A stretch of DNA of 64,000 bases from Saussurea involucrata (taxonomy: Eukaryota; Streptophyta; Magnoliopsida; Asterales; Asteraceae), in contig CM066313.1 in the NCBI GenBank assembly GCA_033807775.1, positions 64,650,484-64,714,483 of the forward strand. Reading direction: 5' to 3'. Position numbers and translations under genes: made by a program. The notes below the pieces were generated by a model. It saw only the letters and a program-made list of their open reading frames with translations, did not search any database and had not been told where the DNA came from. Below, one piece after another: positions 23,006 to 34,998 of this stretch; positions within the stretch are counted from its first letter, which is position 1; every line of letters begins with the position of its first letter.

Positions 23006-26000
23006 ATGCAGGTTAAGAAGGGTATCTGGTGTCTCAATAGCGGATGCTCTAGACACATGACTGGTATGAAGAACCTGCTCACTGAGTACAAAGAAGAGAA
23101 AGGTCCCTCTGTAACTTTTGGTGGAAATGGAAAAGGACATACCCGAGGGTTTGGTGTACTCTCTAATGGTACAACAACCTTCAGAAGAGTCGCATATGTT
23201 GAAGGGCTGAAGCATAATTTTCTAAGCATCAATCAGCTTTGTGACAAGGATAACAAAGTAATCTTTACTAAGGAATCCTGCTTTGCACTGACAAAAAGGA
23301 GAAGATAGCTCTCAGCGGTTATCGTTTAGAAAATGTTTATGTAATAAACATGGACTCAACAACCACTGAGAACTCCTGTTTCCTCTCAAAAGCCTCATCT
23401 GATGTCAACTGACTATGGCATAAGAGGCTCTCTCATCTCAATTTCAAGACACTGAACACTCTTTCTTCAAAAGAGTTAGTCACTGGTCTACCTCAGCACT
23501 CATACGCCAAAGAATCCTTATGTTCAGCGTGTGAGAAAGGCAAGCAGACCAAAGCAAGCTTTAAGTCAAAGCAAGTTTCCTCAGTGTCATCTCCTCTACA
23601 ACTTCTCCATATGGATTTGTTTGGCCCTGTCAACAAGCAATCCATCGCTGGAAAGAAATATACGCTGGTCATAGTTGATGAATTCTCTCGCTATACATGG
23701 GTTATGTTTCTCCGTTCTAAGAGTGACACCCCTGAAGAACTCATCACCTTTGTTCGAAAAATGGAAACCCTGAACAACTTGACCGTTCGCTCAATAAGGA
23801 GTGATCATGGGACTGAATTCAAAAACAGTTCTCTTGATTCCTTCTTTGAGAGTAAGGGTATTTCTCACAACTTCTCTTCAGTGAGAACACCGCAACAAAA
23901 TGGAGTCGCTGAAAGAAGAAATAGAACTATTATTGAAGATGCACGTTCAATGCTCAGCGATTCTCACCTGCCTACTCAGTTCTAGGCAGAAGCTGTCAAC
24001 ACTGCTTGTTTTACGCAAAACAGGTCGCTGATAGTCAAAAGATTTAATAAAACAACCTATGAACTTTTTCATGGGAGAAAGCCTTCAATTAGCTTTCTTC
24101 ACATCTTTGGATGTCAGTGTTTCATACTGAACAACATAGATGCCCTTGGAAAGTTTGATCCTAAGGCTGATGATGGAATCTTTCTTGGATATTCTTCAAT
24201 CTCCAAAGCCTTCAGAGTCTTCAATCGAAGAAGACAAACTGTTGAAGAAACAATTCACGTCACTTTTGACGAATCCCGTTCAGTGAATTCTCGACCTTCT
24301 GCTGATACTGAAGAACTGAATCAATGGATGTTTTCTCATCTTGGTGATTCAGAAAATATTCCCACTCCTCATACTCATACAGTTGAAGATGATAGTCCTA
24401 CTATCATCCCAAACATGCAGAATAGTGAAGCTGAAACATCATGGGTCTCAGCAGTTCCTTTAAACACTATACCTGCTTCTGAACCAAATGTCTCAGACAT
24501 TCCATCTACTTCTCAGCAATCAGTGAATGAGATGACATCTGCACCTACTCCTTTCTTGGCTGATATTCCAGAAGTTGCTGAAGCTTCATCTTCAGCTCCT
24601 CCAGTTCAATTTGAGTCAGCGACTTATGCTCCTGCTCAGCGATGGACTGTAAATCACCCAATTGATCAAATTCTTGGTGATCCAAACGCTGGTGTTCAGA
24701 CTCGACGAAGTGCAGGTAATATTTGTTTATTTGTTAACTTTATTTCTCTGATTGAACCAAAGAAAATAGATGATGCTCTCAAAGATCCAAACTGGGTCAG
24801 CACCATGCAAGAAGTGCTGACTGAATTCGAAAGAAACAAAGTTTGGAAACTTGTTCGAAGACCAACTGACAAGACAGTGATAGGCACTAAATCAGTCTAT
24901 CGAAACAAGTTGGACGAACATGGAACTGTAACCCGCAACAAGGCTCGACTTGTTTCTCAGGGATACAGACAAGAGGAAGGCATAGATTACGACGAAACAT
25001 TTGCTCCAGTAGCAAGACTAGAATCTATTCGTCTATTCTTAGCATACGATGTACACAAAGACTTCAAAGTATATCAGATGGATGTTAAGTCAGCGTTTGA
25101 AGTCTATGTGGAACAACCTCCAGGATTCTCAGATCCTAAGCGTCCAGGTTATGTTTATAAACCGGACAAGGCACTTTACGGCTTAAAGCAAGCTCCTCGT
25201 GCATGGTATGACACTCTCTCTACTTATCTCCATATTGAACAATTTGAGCGTGGTAAAATCGATAAGACTCTATTCTTCAGGAAAGTAAAAGGTCATATTA
25301 TTCTTGTTCAGATATATGTTGATGACATTATATTTGGTTCTACTAACCCTGACCTTTGCACTCGTTTCGCTGATAGAATGAAAGAAGAGTATAAAATGAG
25401 TATGATGGGTGAGCTAACATATTTCCTTGGTCTTCAGATAAAGCAAAATGAAAAAGGAACTTTCATTAATCAGGGAAAGTATGTTAAAGATATGCTGAAG
25501 AAATTCGATTTAACTTAGAGCTCAGCTATGAAAACCCCTATGGCACCACCGCTGACACTAGACAAGGATTCAAATGGAATACCTGTTAATGTCACGTTGT
25601 ACCGTGGGATGATCGGCTCTCTCTTGTATCTTACAGCTAGCCGACCCGATATTATGTACGCAACCTGTTTGTGTGCACGATATCAAGCTGAACCTATGGA
25701 ATCTCATTTGACCGCTGTAAAGCAAATCTTTCGTTACCTTAAGGGTACTATGAACCTAGGTCTTTGGTATCCCAAAGACTTAGGGTTTGATCTAATCGCC
25801 TATTCAGATAGTGATTTTGCAGGTTGCAAATTGGATAGGAAAAGCACCACAGGAGGCTGTCAGCTCCTGGGTGGAAAGCTGGTGAGTTGGACAAGTAAAA
25901 AGCAAAATTCAGTGTCCACCTCAACTGCTGAAGCTGAGTATATAGCCGCTGGAAGCTGTTGTTCTCAGGTCTTGTGGATGAGAAATCAACTACTGGACTA

Positions 26001-26262
26001 TGACCTTCAGCTCTCAAAAATTTCAATCTATTGCGACAGCACAAGTGCCATCGCTATAGCCAACAATCCAGTGCTACACTCAAAGACAAAACACATCGAA
26101 ATCAGGTATCATTTTATCATAGATCATGTGATGAATGGTGATATAGAACTTCATTTTATCCCAACTGACTATCAGTTAGCTGATCTGTTCACCAAACCTC
26201 TTGATGAGACAAGATTCAACTTTCTCATCAGCGAGCTTGGAATGCTGAACTTTGAAGAATAA
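23006..26262 (+). pseudogene. SIRE pol: protease, integrase, RT, RNase H (broken)
   Basis: Protease: the active site reads L-N-S-G-C-S-R-H-M at about 23033, with AAT in place of the catalytic Asp codon. Integrase: H-H-C-C zinc region (LWHKRLSHLN near 23420, CSACEKGK near 23525), then HMDLFGP, RSDHGTEF and GVAERRNR, so all three acidic residues are kept. RT: DETFAPVARLESIR near 25000, catalytic YVDDIIFG near 25320. RNase H: SDSDFAGC near 25810, STAEAEYIA near 25930. Lesions are a frameshift near 23290, TGA near 23410, TAG near 23983 and TAG near 25517. The RT also lacks the usual residues between VKSAF and EVYVEQPPGF near 25090, an in-frame loss of roughly seven codons. Confidence 0.9.
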
Positions 26263-27241
26263 AATCTTCAGCGGTTCACATTTGATCAGCGATAGGATAA
26301 AATCAACTTGTATAACCCACTCTATCATTCTCTCTCTGAGCAAAAATTAACTCGCTGATATAAAGGTATGTTTTCTCTCTTACTCGTTGACGTTCGCCTA
26401 GAACTCAAAGATTTAAAAACATCTTGCAACGCTGAATATCTCTTCCTTAACAGCGATACTTTGAAATTTCTTAAACCAACACTGATATTTCTATTCAGTG
26501 CTTCATATTTTCAAAAGTGTCCCTGAGCCCTCAAAACCTCAGAGACATCCTAAAATATGAAAGGACAGTTGTGACGTCATCTCAACGGATAAGCCCTGGC
26601 ACGTTCTTTTTCTGACACACGATTGCACGGTTCGTTTACCTTCCAATCAAATGCAAACACGTGTCCGTGTCATGATGAAAATCTTTTCCCGCTCAAGATT
26701 TTCTCTCTCTCTACTCTCTCTATATAAACCATTTTGGGTTTATATTTTTCTCTTTACGCGAAAAACTTCTCCTCCAAGAAAGAAAAAGATTTACTGTTGC
26801 ATTTTGAGCTCTCAAAATTTCCAGAAACTGTTCATCTTCTTCTTTGACGAACCAGGTTAATACTCTTATTATTTACCTACATTACTTGTTTATGATCTTA
26901 TTCTTTGCTTTTAACAGATCAAACAAAAGAAATTTTATAAAATGAAATCATTTTCTGTTCATGATTTTATGAATACAACCTTCATGGTTGTTCTTCAAGT
27001 TTATATCAAAACTCGTAAACTTGTTCTTCACATGTTTTTCCAGAATTCCTTCTTCAAATGAAAACTGGAAAACACATAATCTCTACGTTTTGTAACTCTT
27101 TCTCAAAACAAGAAAAACCCTAATCTTTCTCAAAGGGATTTTTGGCTGAATGAAATGGACAAAATTCAAAACATCTTATTGGAAAATATTTCCACATTAA
27201 GACTATTTGTTTTGTTGATCTTTGGTTGAGCTGATTACAGA
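26263..27241 (+). other. SIRE spacer between pol and the 3' ORF
   Basis: About 980 bp is non-coding and T-rich. A TATATAAACC box near 26719, followed by CT-rich sequence, could serve a separate transcript for the downstream ORF; this is inference only. Confidence 0.45.
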
Positions 27242-28073
27242 AATGGCTGCTCCTTCTACTGGTATTCCAACTGCTGAGAACACTACTGCTGATGAGGAAC
27301 TTGAAATCACCAAGGCTCCTCAAGTCAAGTTCAAACTTGAGGATATCTCTTTTACAAAATCAAACAACCTCCATGCGCTGTTCGATTTTCCTCCGAAAAA
27401 GAAAGTCAAACATCTAGACGATGCTGTGAATTTTCTGAAAACCTGTTGCCTCTCTACAGCCTTGACCATAACACCCCCTGCTCATCAGTTACTATTATCT
27501 CAATTCTGGTATACCGCCAGACACACTCAGCACCATCATCCAAAGACCTTACCAAACTACTTGATGTCATCCTCTGTGACACTGATTTTGGCACCATCAA
27601 AATCAACCCTGTTATCATTCGAAAAGCACTGAATCTCCCTGTTGCCACCAAAGATAAACAATTTGTTCCTTTCCCTGACCCCAAGAGACATGCTGATAGA
27701 GAAACACTCATTGCATTCTTTGATGCAATGAAGTACGTTTGGGATCAAGGGAGAGATGAAAAGGCCGAGAAGAAACTAACTGCAATCAAGAAGTCAAAGA
27801 TGCTCAGCGAGATGAACTTCATCTTCGCACACCTGATAAGTTGCATGATAGCGAAGAGTGGCTCCTCTGATCAAGCTGCTCAACCTCAGCAAGCCATGGG
27901 CTATGCTTTGCTGAAGGGTCTCCATGTTGACTGGGCCTCGATAATCAACGACGATCTTGCGCTCAGAGTAGATTTTGCTGATAGACCATCATGGGTTCCA
28001 TACCCAAGATTCCTCAGCGCCATCTTCCAAACCGGACTTAAGGGTAACTACCCAAAAGTAGGAGACCTGAAAC
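27242..28073 (+). pseudogene. SIRE post-pol ORF, N-terminal part
   Basis: The start is at 27242 (Met-Ala-Ala-Pro-Ser-Thr). The frame runs about 75 codons, then shifts near 27445-27470 into a second frame open to the element B insertion at 28073 (KLLDVILCDTDFGTIKINP... PKVGDLKL). The protein lacks a recognisable signal peptide or membrane segment and resembles a soluble globular domain. SIRE-lineage elements carry an extra ORF here, often called env-like; I cannot name its activity. It continues after element B at 34999. Confidence 0.75.
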
Positions 28074-30252
28074 TGTAACGTCCCGAAAATTACAATAAAT
28101 TTGAACTTTTTAAAATAACATTTTATTAGAAATAAATCATAAACACTTAACTTCAAATAAACATTTTATCCAAAACCTCGTTTAGTTAATCAACCAACTT
28201 AATTAAAGCAGCAGAAAATATAATACTTCTAAACATAGTATCTCAAAATGATAATAGGAAAAATCTCTTCAACGCGCCAGTGTGTACCGTCACGCCTTAC
28301 TGCCACCCGTACCTGAAACCGTAATTTATAGGAAAGGGTAAGCACGAAGCTTAGTAAATTAAACACCACATACGATAGCAATCATATTAACACTACCCCT
28401 AACACAGGTAGATACACATAACCAAGCATGCAAGTTTAAGAACGCATCCTAAACTAACATACTCATGCAAGACAACCTAAGCAGGTATCCATCGGTCTCC
28501 CCAATATCACACGATCACCGTGCACGTATCCCTCGGTCTCCCCGAGTTCCTACGTCACTCGTGTACATCCTCCTCGGTCTCCCCGAGTCCTCGGTCTCCC
28601 TGAGTTTTATACGATACCCAAGGTCCATACTAGACACGACACGATCTAGTACCACACCACATAAGATTACTAGCACACACGAGCTACGGTAATGCACATA
28701 CAATTATTATCCTACGTAGTCAGTGAACTCACCTCGATAAGCAACGCAGATATCCACAAACATCAATACGAGTCCGCCAACTCCAACTCACTTCTTTCCA
28801 CCTAAAGAAGTGTTATCAAGTGTCAAAGCGAAGTCCTAACCAGAAATTACAACTACAAGTCTAAACATGTAATTTCCAGCTTTTGGTCTAAAACTACAGG
28901 TCTGTTCGTGACCTGTTTAGCCCCCCTTAAACTCATCAAACCAGAATTATTATTCCATAAATAGAAAGTTCTATGTCTTAGGGTTCCAGGGACATATCGC
29001 ACGCGTTCATACGAGGTTCCTACTATTTTATACGAAATTGCTAAGACAGACTACCCGAATCAGGAAATTCGGACCAGTCTGTACTAAATGCTAATTTGGC
29101 CCTAGCTAGAGGCCTAATTGATTTTTCTGTAAAACATGAAAAACATACTAGACTAATTTTTGAGATTTTGGCACTGGTTTCACCTCAATCCGAGATTCCT
29201 AGATTAAGTTATGGATTTTACAAAACAGCGGCAGAAAAGGTGATTTCACATAAAATGACGATTTAGATTTCGATTAAGCTTTAAGCGATTCGGGTTACGG
29301 TTTAGCTATATAGGGTTTACGAAGGCTGGAAAACCCACGCACCACCCACTGCCACCTCCGGCAGTGGTGGTCGGCGGCGGCGGCGGCAGCCACCACCGGC
29401 GGTGGTGGTGGTTCGGTAAAACGAACCGACGAGGCTAAAGGGAACGATTCCACCCAAACGATTCGGCCGCACCCATAGCCAAGATCGACCTAACAGGCTC
29501 TAGCCAAGCACGATACAACCACCGACTGGTGGTGCACGGCGGCGGCGTTGCGATGGCAGAAGCCATCGCCGACGGTGGTGGCGATCCGCTAAACACTCCG
29601 ACGAGACAAAGAAAAAGGGCATCCACCCAACTCTTCTCGCCACACACACACGTCTAACCACAACCTACGGCCGCGGACCTGCCATCACAGCCACCGGGCT
29701 GGAGGTGCACGGCGGCCGCAGCCGGCGACAGCCATGGCCGCACGCGACGGCAGTGGTGGTGGTTTTGTGGTTGAAACGACGAGGAAAGAAAAACAAATGG
29801 AGGAGAGGGCCTTACCTCGACGGCGACACTGCAGCGACCAACGTCCGGCTTCTCTCTCCCTCTCTCTCTCGCTACTCTTTATCCCTGCAGTTCACTCTCC
29901 GCCGGCGAGAATGTAGCGGCGACGGCGCTCCGGCGGTGGTTCTGGGTGGGTCAGCAGCGCCGCAAGAAGAAAAGGGAAGGAGGTAGGGTTTTGTGATTTC
30001 TTTGTGCGATGCAAGCAAAAAGGAGAAGAAGGGAGGGGGTCGGTTCTCTAGGGCCGATCCCATGCAAACTCCCAACAAAATTGTCACTTTTAGTCCCTAG
30101 CATTCCAACACCTTGCTAAAAAAATAAAGTTTCACCATACATTAACATTTTGGTCATCCTTGCTAAGTCCCGTTAAATAAATTCGTTAAGAGACGATAAT
30201 AAAATAAATAAATTAAAAATAAAAACATCCGTACCGGGACACGGGCTTTACA
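28074..30252 (-). repeat. 3' LTR of element B
   Basis: The LTR is 2,179 bp. In element orientation it starts TGTAAAGCCCGTGTCCCGG and ends with GGGACGTTACA, the same tips as element A. It includes the diverged 41-bp repeat region (about 28490-28620) and GC-rich blocks (29330-29960) that yield shadow ORFs. Confidence 0.88.
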
Positions 30253-30268
30253 ACTCTCCCCCGCTTGA
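30253..30268 (-). promoter_or_regulatory. Polypurine tract of element B
   Basis: In element orientation TCAAGCGGGGGAGAGT lies between the pol stop and the LTR. Confidence 0.75.
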
Positions 30269-30269
30269 A

Positions 30270-33200
30270 TTAGACTTCGTCCTCGAAGTCTCTGCCCGTG
30301 AATAGCTCTGGATAGTTCTCCCGCATCTCAGCCTCGGGTTCCTAAGTCCACTCGGAACCCTTTCGGTGCTGCCACTGGACCTTCACCAAGCCAATTACCT
30401 TGTTACGCAAGGTCTTCGTCTTCCTCTCCACAATGGCAATCGGCTTCTCCACGTAATTAAGCCGCTCGTCGATCTAAATTTCCTCAAGAGGAATCACCGC
30501 AAACTCATCCACCACACACTTCCGCAACTGAGACACGTGGAAAGTGTCGTGGATCAAACTCAGCTCGTCCGGTAGCTCTAAGCGGTAAGCTACCTTCCCC
30601 ACTCGTGCAATGACCTTGTAAGGTCCAATGTAGCGGGGTCCTAACTTTCCCCATTTACGAAACCGAATCACCCCTTTCCAGGGCGAAACCTTCAGCAAAA
30701 CATAATCCCCCACTTGAAATTCCAAGTCTGAGAGTCTCTTGTCGGCGTAACTCTTCTGCCGACTCTATGCAGTAACCAAACGGTCCCGCACCATCTGTAT
30801 CATCTCAGTAGTCTTCAGCACAATATCGGTGCTCCCTAATACACGTTGTCCAACCTCGCCCCAACAAATGGGCGTTCTGCACTTCCTACCATACAACAAC
30901 TCGTACGGCGGCATGCCAATACTGGAATGGAAGCTGTTGTTGTAGGAAAACTCCGCCAAAGGAAGGTACTGATCCCAGCTACCTCCAAAATCAATAGCAC
31001 ATGCCCGAAGCATATCCTCAAGAGTCTGAATAGTACGCTCACTCTGCCCGTCAGTCTGTGGATGAAAAGTCGTGCTAAAATGTAACCGCGTACCCATCTC
31101 TACTTGAAACTTCTCCCAAAACCGGGAGGTAAAACGGGTGTCCCTGTCCAAGACAATCGAAACTGGCACCCCGTGCCTAGCTACAATCTCTCGCACGAAA
31201 ATCTCTGCGAGCTTCTCCGCCGAGGAGCTCTCCCTGATGGCCAAAAAGTGAGCACTCTTGGTCAGACGATCGACAATCACCCATATAGCATCATTCCCAC
31301 GTAGAGTCCTTAGAAGTTTAGTAATGAGATCCATCGTGATCTCCTCCCATTTCCATACCGGAATCTTCAAAGGTTGCAATTTCCCATGCGGTCTCTGGTG
31401 CTCAACCTTGACCTTCCGACAAGTCAAGCATTCTTCTACATACTTAGCGGCATTCCGCTTCATGCCGGGCCACCAATGATTCCCCCGCAGATCGCGGTAC
31501 ATCTTCGTAGCTCCAGGATGAATAGAAAACTTGGACTTATGCGCCTCGTCCAACAATATCTGCCTGTTCCCGCCAGTGAAGGGAACCCAAATTCGACCAT
31601 ACCGTGTCAAAAGACCCCGACTATCACGGGCAAAATTTGAAATTTCACCCGAAACTCTCTCGCGTTTGGCATTCTCGTCCAGAACTCCCACTTCCTGAGC
31701 ACTACCTATCGACTCAAGGAGAGGTGCAACCACTGTTAACCGTTGACACAAACCCCGAAGTGGCTCACCAACTGGATGTCGACTAAGTGCGTCCGCAACA
31801 ACATTCGCTTTACCCGGGTAGTAAAGTATCTCACAATCATAATCCTTGACTACGTCCAGCCACCTTCTCTGACGCATATTGAGGTTTTGCTGGTCCATCA
31901 AGTATTTGAGGCTTTTATGGTCAGTGTATATCGTACACTTGACGCCATACAAGTAATGCCTCCAAATCTTGAGAGCAAACACCACTGCTCCCAACTCTAG
32001 GTCATGCGTCGGGTAGTTCGCCTCATGAGGCTTCAACTGCCTCGAAGCGTAAGCTATGACCTTACCGCGCTGCATGAGCACGGCGCCCAATCCCTGGTGA
32101 GAAGCGTCACAATATACCACCAAATCCTCCATACCCTCGGGCAAAGTCAACACCGGAGCCTCGCATAAACGTCTGCGTAGCTCCTCAAAAGCCCTTTGCT
32201 GCTCCTCACCCCAACTAAAAGCCGCAGATTTCTTCGTCAATCGAGTCATAGGTAAAGCAATCTCAAAGAAATCCTGAATAAATCTCCGGTAATACCCTGC
32301 TAACCCAATAAAACTCCGTACTTCAGTGGGAGTCTTCGGCACCTCCCACCGCATCACTGCTGTAATCTTGGCCGGATAGACCATGATACCCTTCTGGTTC
32401 ACGACATTCCCTAGGGATTGGACCTCCCGTAACCAGAACTCACATTTGGAGAACTTAGCATAAAGCTTCTCCCGCCTCAAAACCTCCAAAACTTCTCGCA
32501 AAAGCATCTCGTGCTCTTCCTTCGACTTCGAATACACGAGAATATCGTCGATAAACACAATCACCGACCGATCCAACATCAGGCTACACACCCGGTTCAT
32601 GAGGTCCATGAATGCTGCTGGTGCATTGGTGAGCCCGAAAGGCATCACCACAAACTCGTAATGGCCATAACGTGTACAAAATGCCGTCTTCTCCGTATCC
32701 TTGCTCCTTACCCGCATCTGATGATACCCCGATCTCAAATCAATCTTAGAGAACCACGAGGCTCCCTGAAGTTGGTCGAACAAGTCATCGATCCTTGGCA
32801 GAGGATAACGATTCTTCACCGTAAGCTTGTTCCACTCACGGTAATCTATACACATCCGTTGGGACCCGTCATTCTTTTTCACAAACAAAATTGGGGCTCC
32901 CCACGGTGAACAACTCGGCTTGATGAACTCCTTTTCGAGAAGTTCGTACAACTGAGTGTACAACTCCTTCATTTCCGGTGGAGCCAGACGATAAGGTGCC
33001 TTGGCCACCGGAGCCGCACCCGGAATTAAGTCAATGCGGAACTCCACCTGTCGCTCGGGAGGTATCCCCGGTAAATCATCGAGAAACACATCAGCAAACT
33101 CCCGTACAACTGGCACATCCTCCGTAGTCTTCTTCTCTTCGTCGCCGCGCGTGTCTATCACATACGCTAAATATCCTTGACCACTGTGTTGCAAGTATCT

Positions 33201-34170
33201 CCGAGCCCTCGCAGCCGAACATATTGCTGAGGTCCGCCTGGGCGAGTCGCCCTGAACTAGTAGTTCTCCCCCGCTTGGGGTTCGAACTCGTACTTGTTTG
33301 CGACGACAAACAATCTCCGCATCGAAAGCATCCATCCAATCCATGCCCACAATCACGCACAACTCTCGCATAGCGATCGGAATCAAATCAATCGAGAATC
33401 TCACACCAGAGATCTCCAAAGTGCACCCCCGGTACACGTCAGTAACCGTCAAGGTCCTGTCATTAGCAACCTCAACCACGAGTGGACAGCCTAACCGTCC
33501 TATACCCCGGCCCAAACGCTCACTAAAAGTGCGAGACACGAAAGAATGAGTAGCCCCGCTATCAAACATCACTACTGCAGGCACCGAGTTAACTAAGAAC
33601 GTACCTGTCACCACTTTAGGCGTAGCCTGTGCCTCGTCCACCTTCAGCTGATGAACTCTACCTCGGGCCGCCTCGGTTCCAGCTTGACCCACTTGACCAT
33701 CAGTAATACGCAAGGGGGCAGCCGCAGAAGCTCTTTGTGCCCCACCCCCATCAGCAGCCCTCGGATTCGGACAGTTGGCCTTCACATGGCCCGTCTGCTT
33801 GCAGTTGAAGCAGACCATCAGTGGTACTCTGCAATCACGACCGTAGTGTCCCACTTGGCCGCACTTGAAACATTTATCCTCTCTCCTTCCGCTACCATCC
33901 CTGGGTTTGAACCCACCGTTCCTTTGACTCGAGCGCGAGTCCGAAAACCTCGTATTCTTTGGAACAGACGATATCGGTGCCACGGTCTGCACCGCCTTTC
34001 TCTTCTTCGCCTGCGTCTCCAACTCAAGTTCCCGTCTCCAGGCAACCTCCATCAACACTACTACCTCATCACGAATGGCAGTAAAATCTCGGGGATCGCC
34101 TCCCCAATAGCATCCGTCACCACAGTCGTAAACATTTCACGAATATGTTGTTCCTCCTCGTGATGGCCAT
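30270..34170 (-). pseudogene. Element B gag-pol with chromodomain-like C-terminus
   Basis: The frame from 34058 to 30765 is open for 1,097 codons. It has two CCHC knuckles (CFKCGQVGHYGRDC, CFNCKQTGHVKANC), protease MFDSGATHSFV, and RT with MCIDYREWNKL and catalytic FIDDILVYS. RNase H has YCDASHQGLGAVL, ELGAVVFALK and TDHKSLKYL. Integrase has TMDLIT, LDRDTRF and the Glu in SERTIQTLED. TAG at about 30763 replaces a probable CAG before the integrase C-terminus. Two more TAGs fall in the chromodomain-like tail (near 30475 and 30346), which ends E-D-E-V at 30270. The start region (ATG at 34168-34170, MAITRRNN) is joined almost directly to the end of gag, so the capsid domain is deleted. The three nonsense codons all fit C-to-T or G-to-A changes. 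Confidence 0.88.
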
Positions 34171-34957
34171 TCCCGGTATTTATCCCAACGAGTTGTTAGC
34201 ACACATAAATCCTGCTAACTACGCTCACGCTCAACTCCTCGGATTCTCCGTGACTTTCCCCGACTCGAGCACGGATCCTATGCTTCAGATAGTAGGAGCT
34301 CTACTACTACCTTCCACACCTATCCTTACTCGTTTCGAGTCCCGTCCCGAAGTGCCCAAGTAGTTCCTTGCCGACAGTTCAACCCATATGCCCGTACCAG
34401 CATATGCAAACACTCTTCCTAGCTCCCTAGGAATTCCATCTCATCCCACTACCCTTGCTATGACGGAATCCCTACTAGTCACGACGAGTCGCCTCGCGAA
34501 TGCACAGTTGCATACAGTGTGAAATCAGATAGACATTCGAATAAAAGATTCTATCCTACAACGGTTGGACTCAAACAAGAGCTGCGCAATAGAACTAAAT
34601 CCAACATTCTAAGCCTATTTGGTTCCTACTGCATACAACTTATAAGGCATTCACTTAACAACCTATCAAGACTAGCATAAATTTCTACTAGCAAGCAACA
34701 ACATGTAGTACAGTGTAATCAGCACCAAGCAATCTAGCATACATACTCCTATGTTCTTGAAAGCAATAAATTACACTAAGTACTCTACCTTTTCCCTTGG
34801 CATCGGCTGACTGTACACACTGCGCCTTCGGTCACCGTTTCTCAAACGTACTTTCTCTTTCTTTTATTTTCTCAAAAAAAATTTGAAAGGAAAGAAAATC
34901 CCGAGCCGCAAACTTGAGTTCAAACACACCGAAATGTATTTGATTCGCTCAAGCTGT
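34171..34957 (-). other. Element B leader
   Basis: This is non-coding leader homologous to 14847-16050 of element A but with a single copy of the block duplicated there. Confidence 0.75.
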
Positions 34958-34969
34958 GCTCTGATACCA
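34958..34969 (-). promoter_or_regulatory. Primer-binding site of element B
   Basis: GCTCTGATACCA is the reverse complement of TGGTATCAGAGC. It lies three bases inside the 21-bp inverted terminus. Confidence 0.9.
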
Positions 34970-34972
34970 ACT

Positions 34973-34993
34973 TGTAATTTTCGGGACGTTACA
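34973..34993. repeat. 21-bp inverted copy of the LTR tip replacing the 5' LTR
   Basis: This is an exact reverse complement of 28074-28094. It starts TGTAATTTTC, ends GACGTTACA, and is followed at once by the TSD. A normal 5' LTR of about 2.2 kb should be here. Confidence 0.9.
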
Positions 34994-34998
34994 GAAAC

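Larger units (their letters stand above)
28074..34993 (-). mobile_element. Element B: Tekay/Del-like chromovirus with one LTR and an inverted 5' tip
   Basis: This is a minus-strand insertion in the SIRE 3' ORF with the perfect TSD GAAAC (28069-28073 and 34994-34998). The left (element 3') end has a complete LTR (28074-30252). The right (element 5') end has no LTR, only 21 bp (34973-34993) that are the exact reverse complement of the outermost 21 bp of the left end (28074-28094). The primer-binding site is directly inside. Contents: leader, truncated gag, protease, RT, RNase H, integrase and a chromodomain-like tail. Confidence 0.9.

Noticed and set aside
30846..33549. Plus-strand ORFs of 60-130 codons across element B
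   Set aside because: They are shadows of the minus-strand pol frame, which has clear RT, RNase H and integrase motifs.
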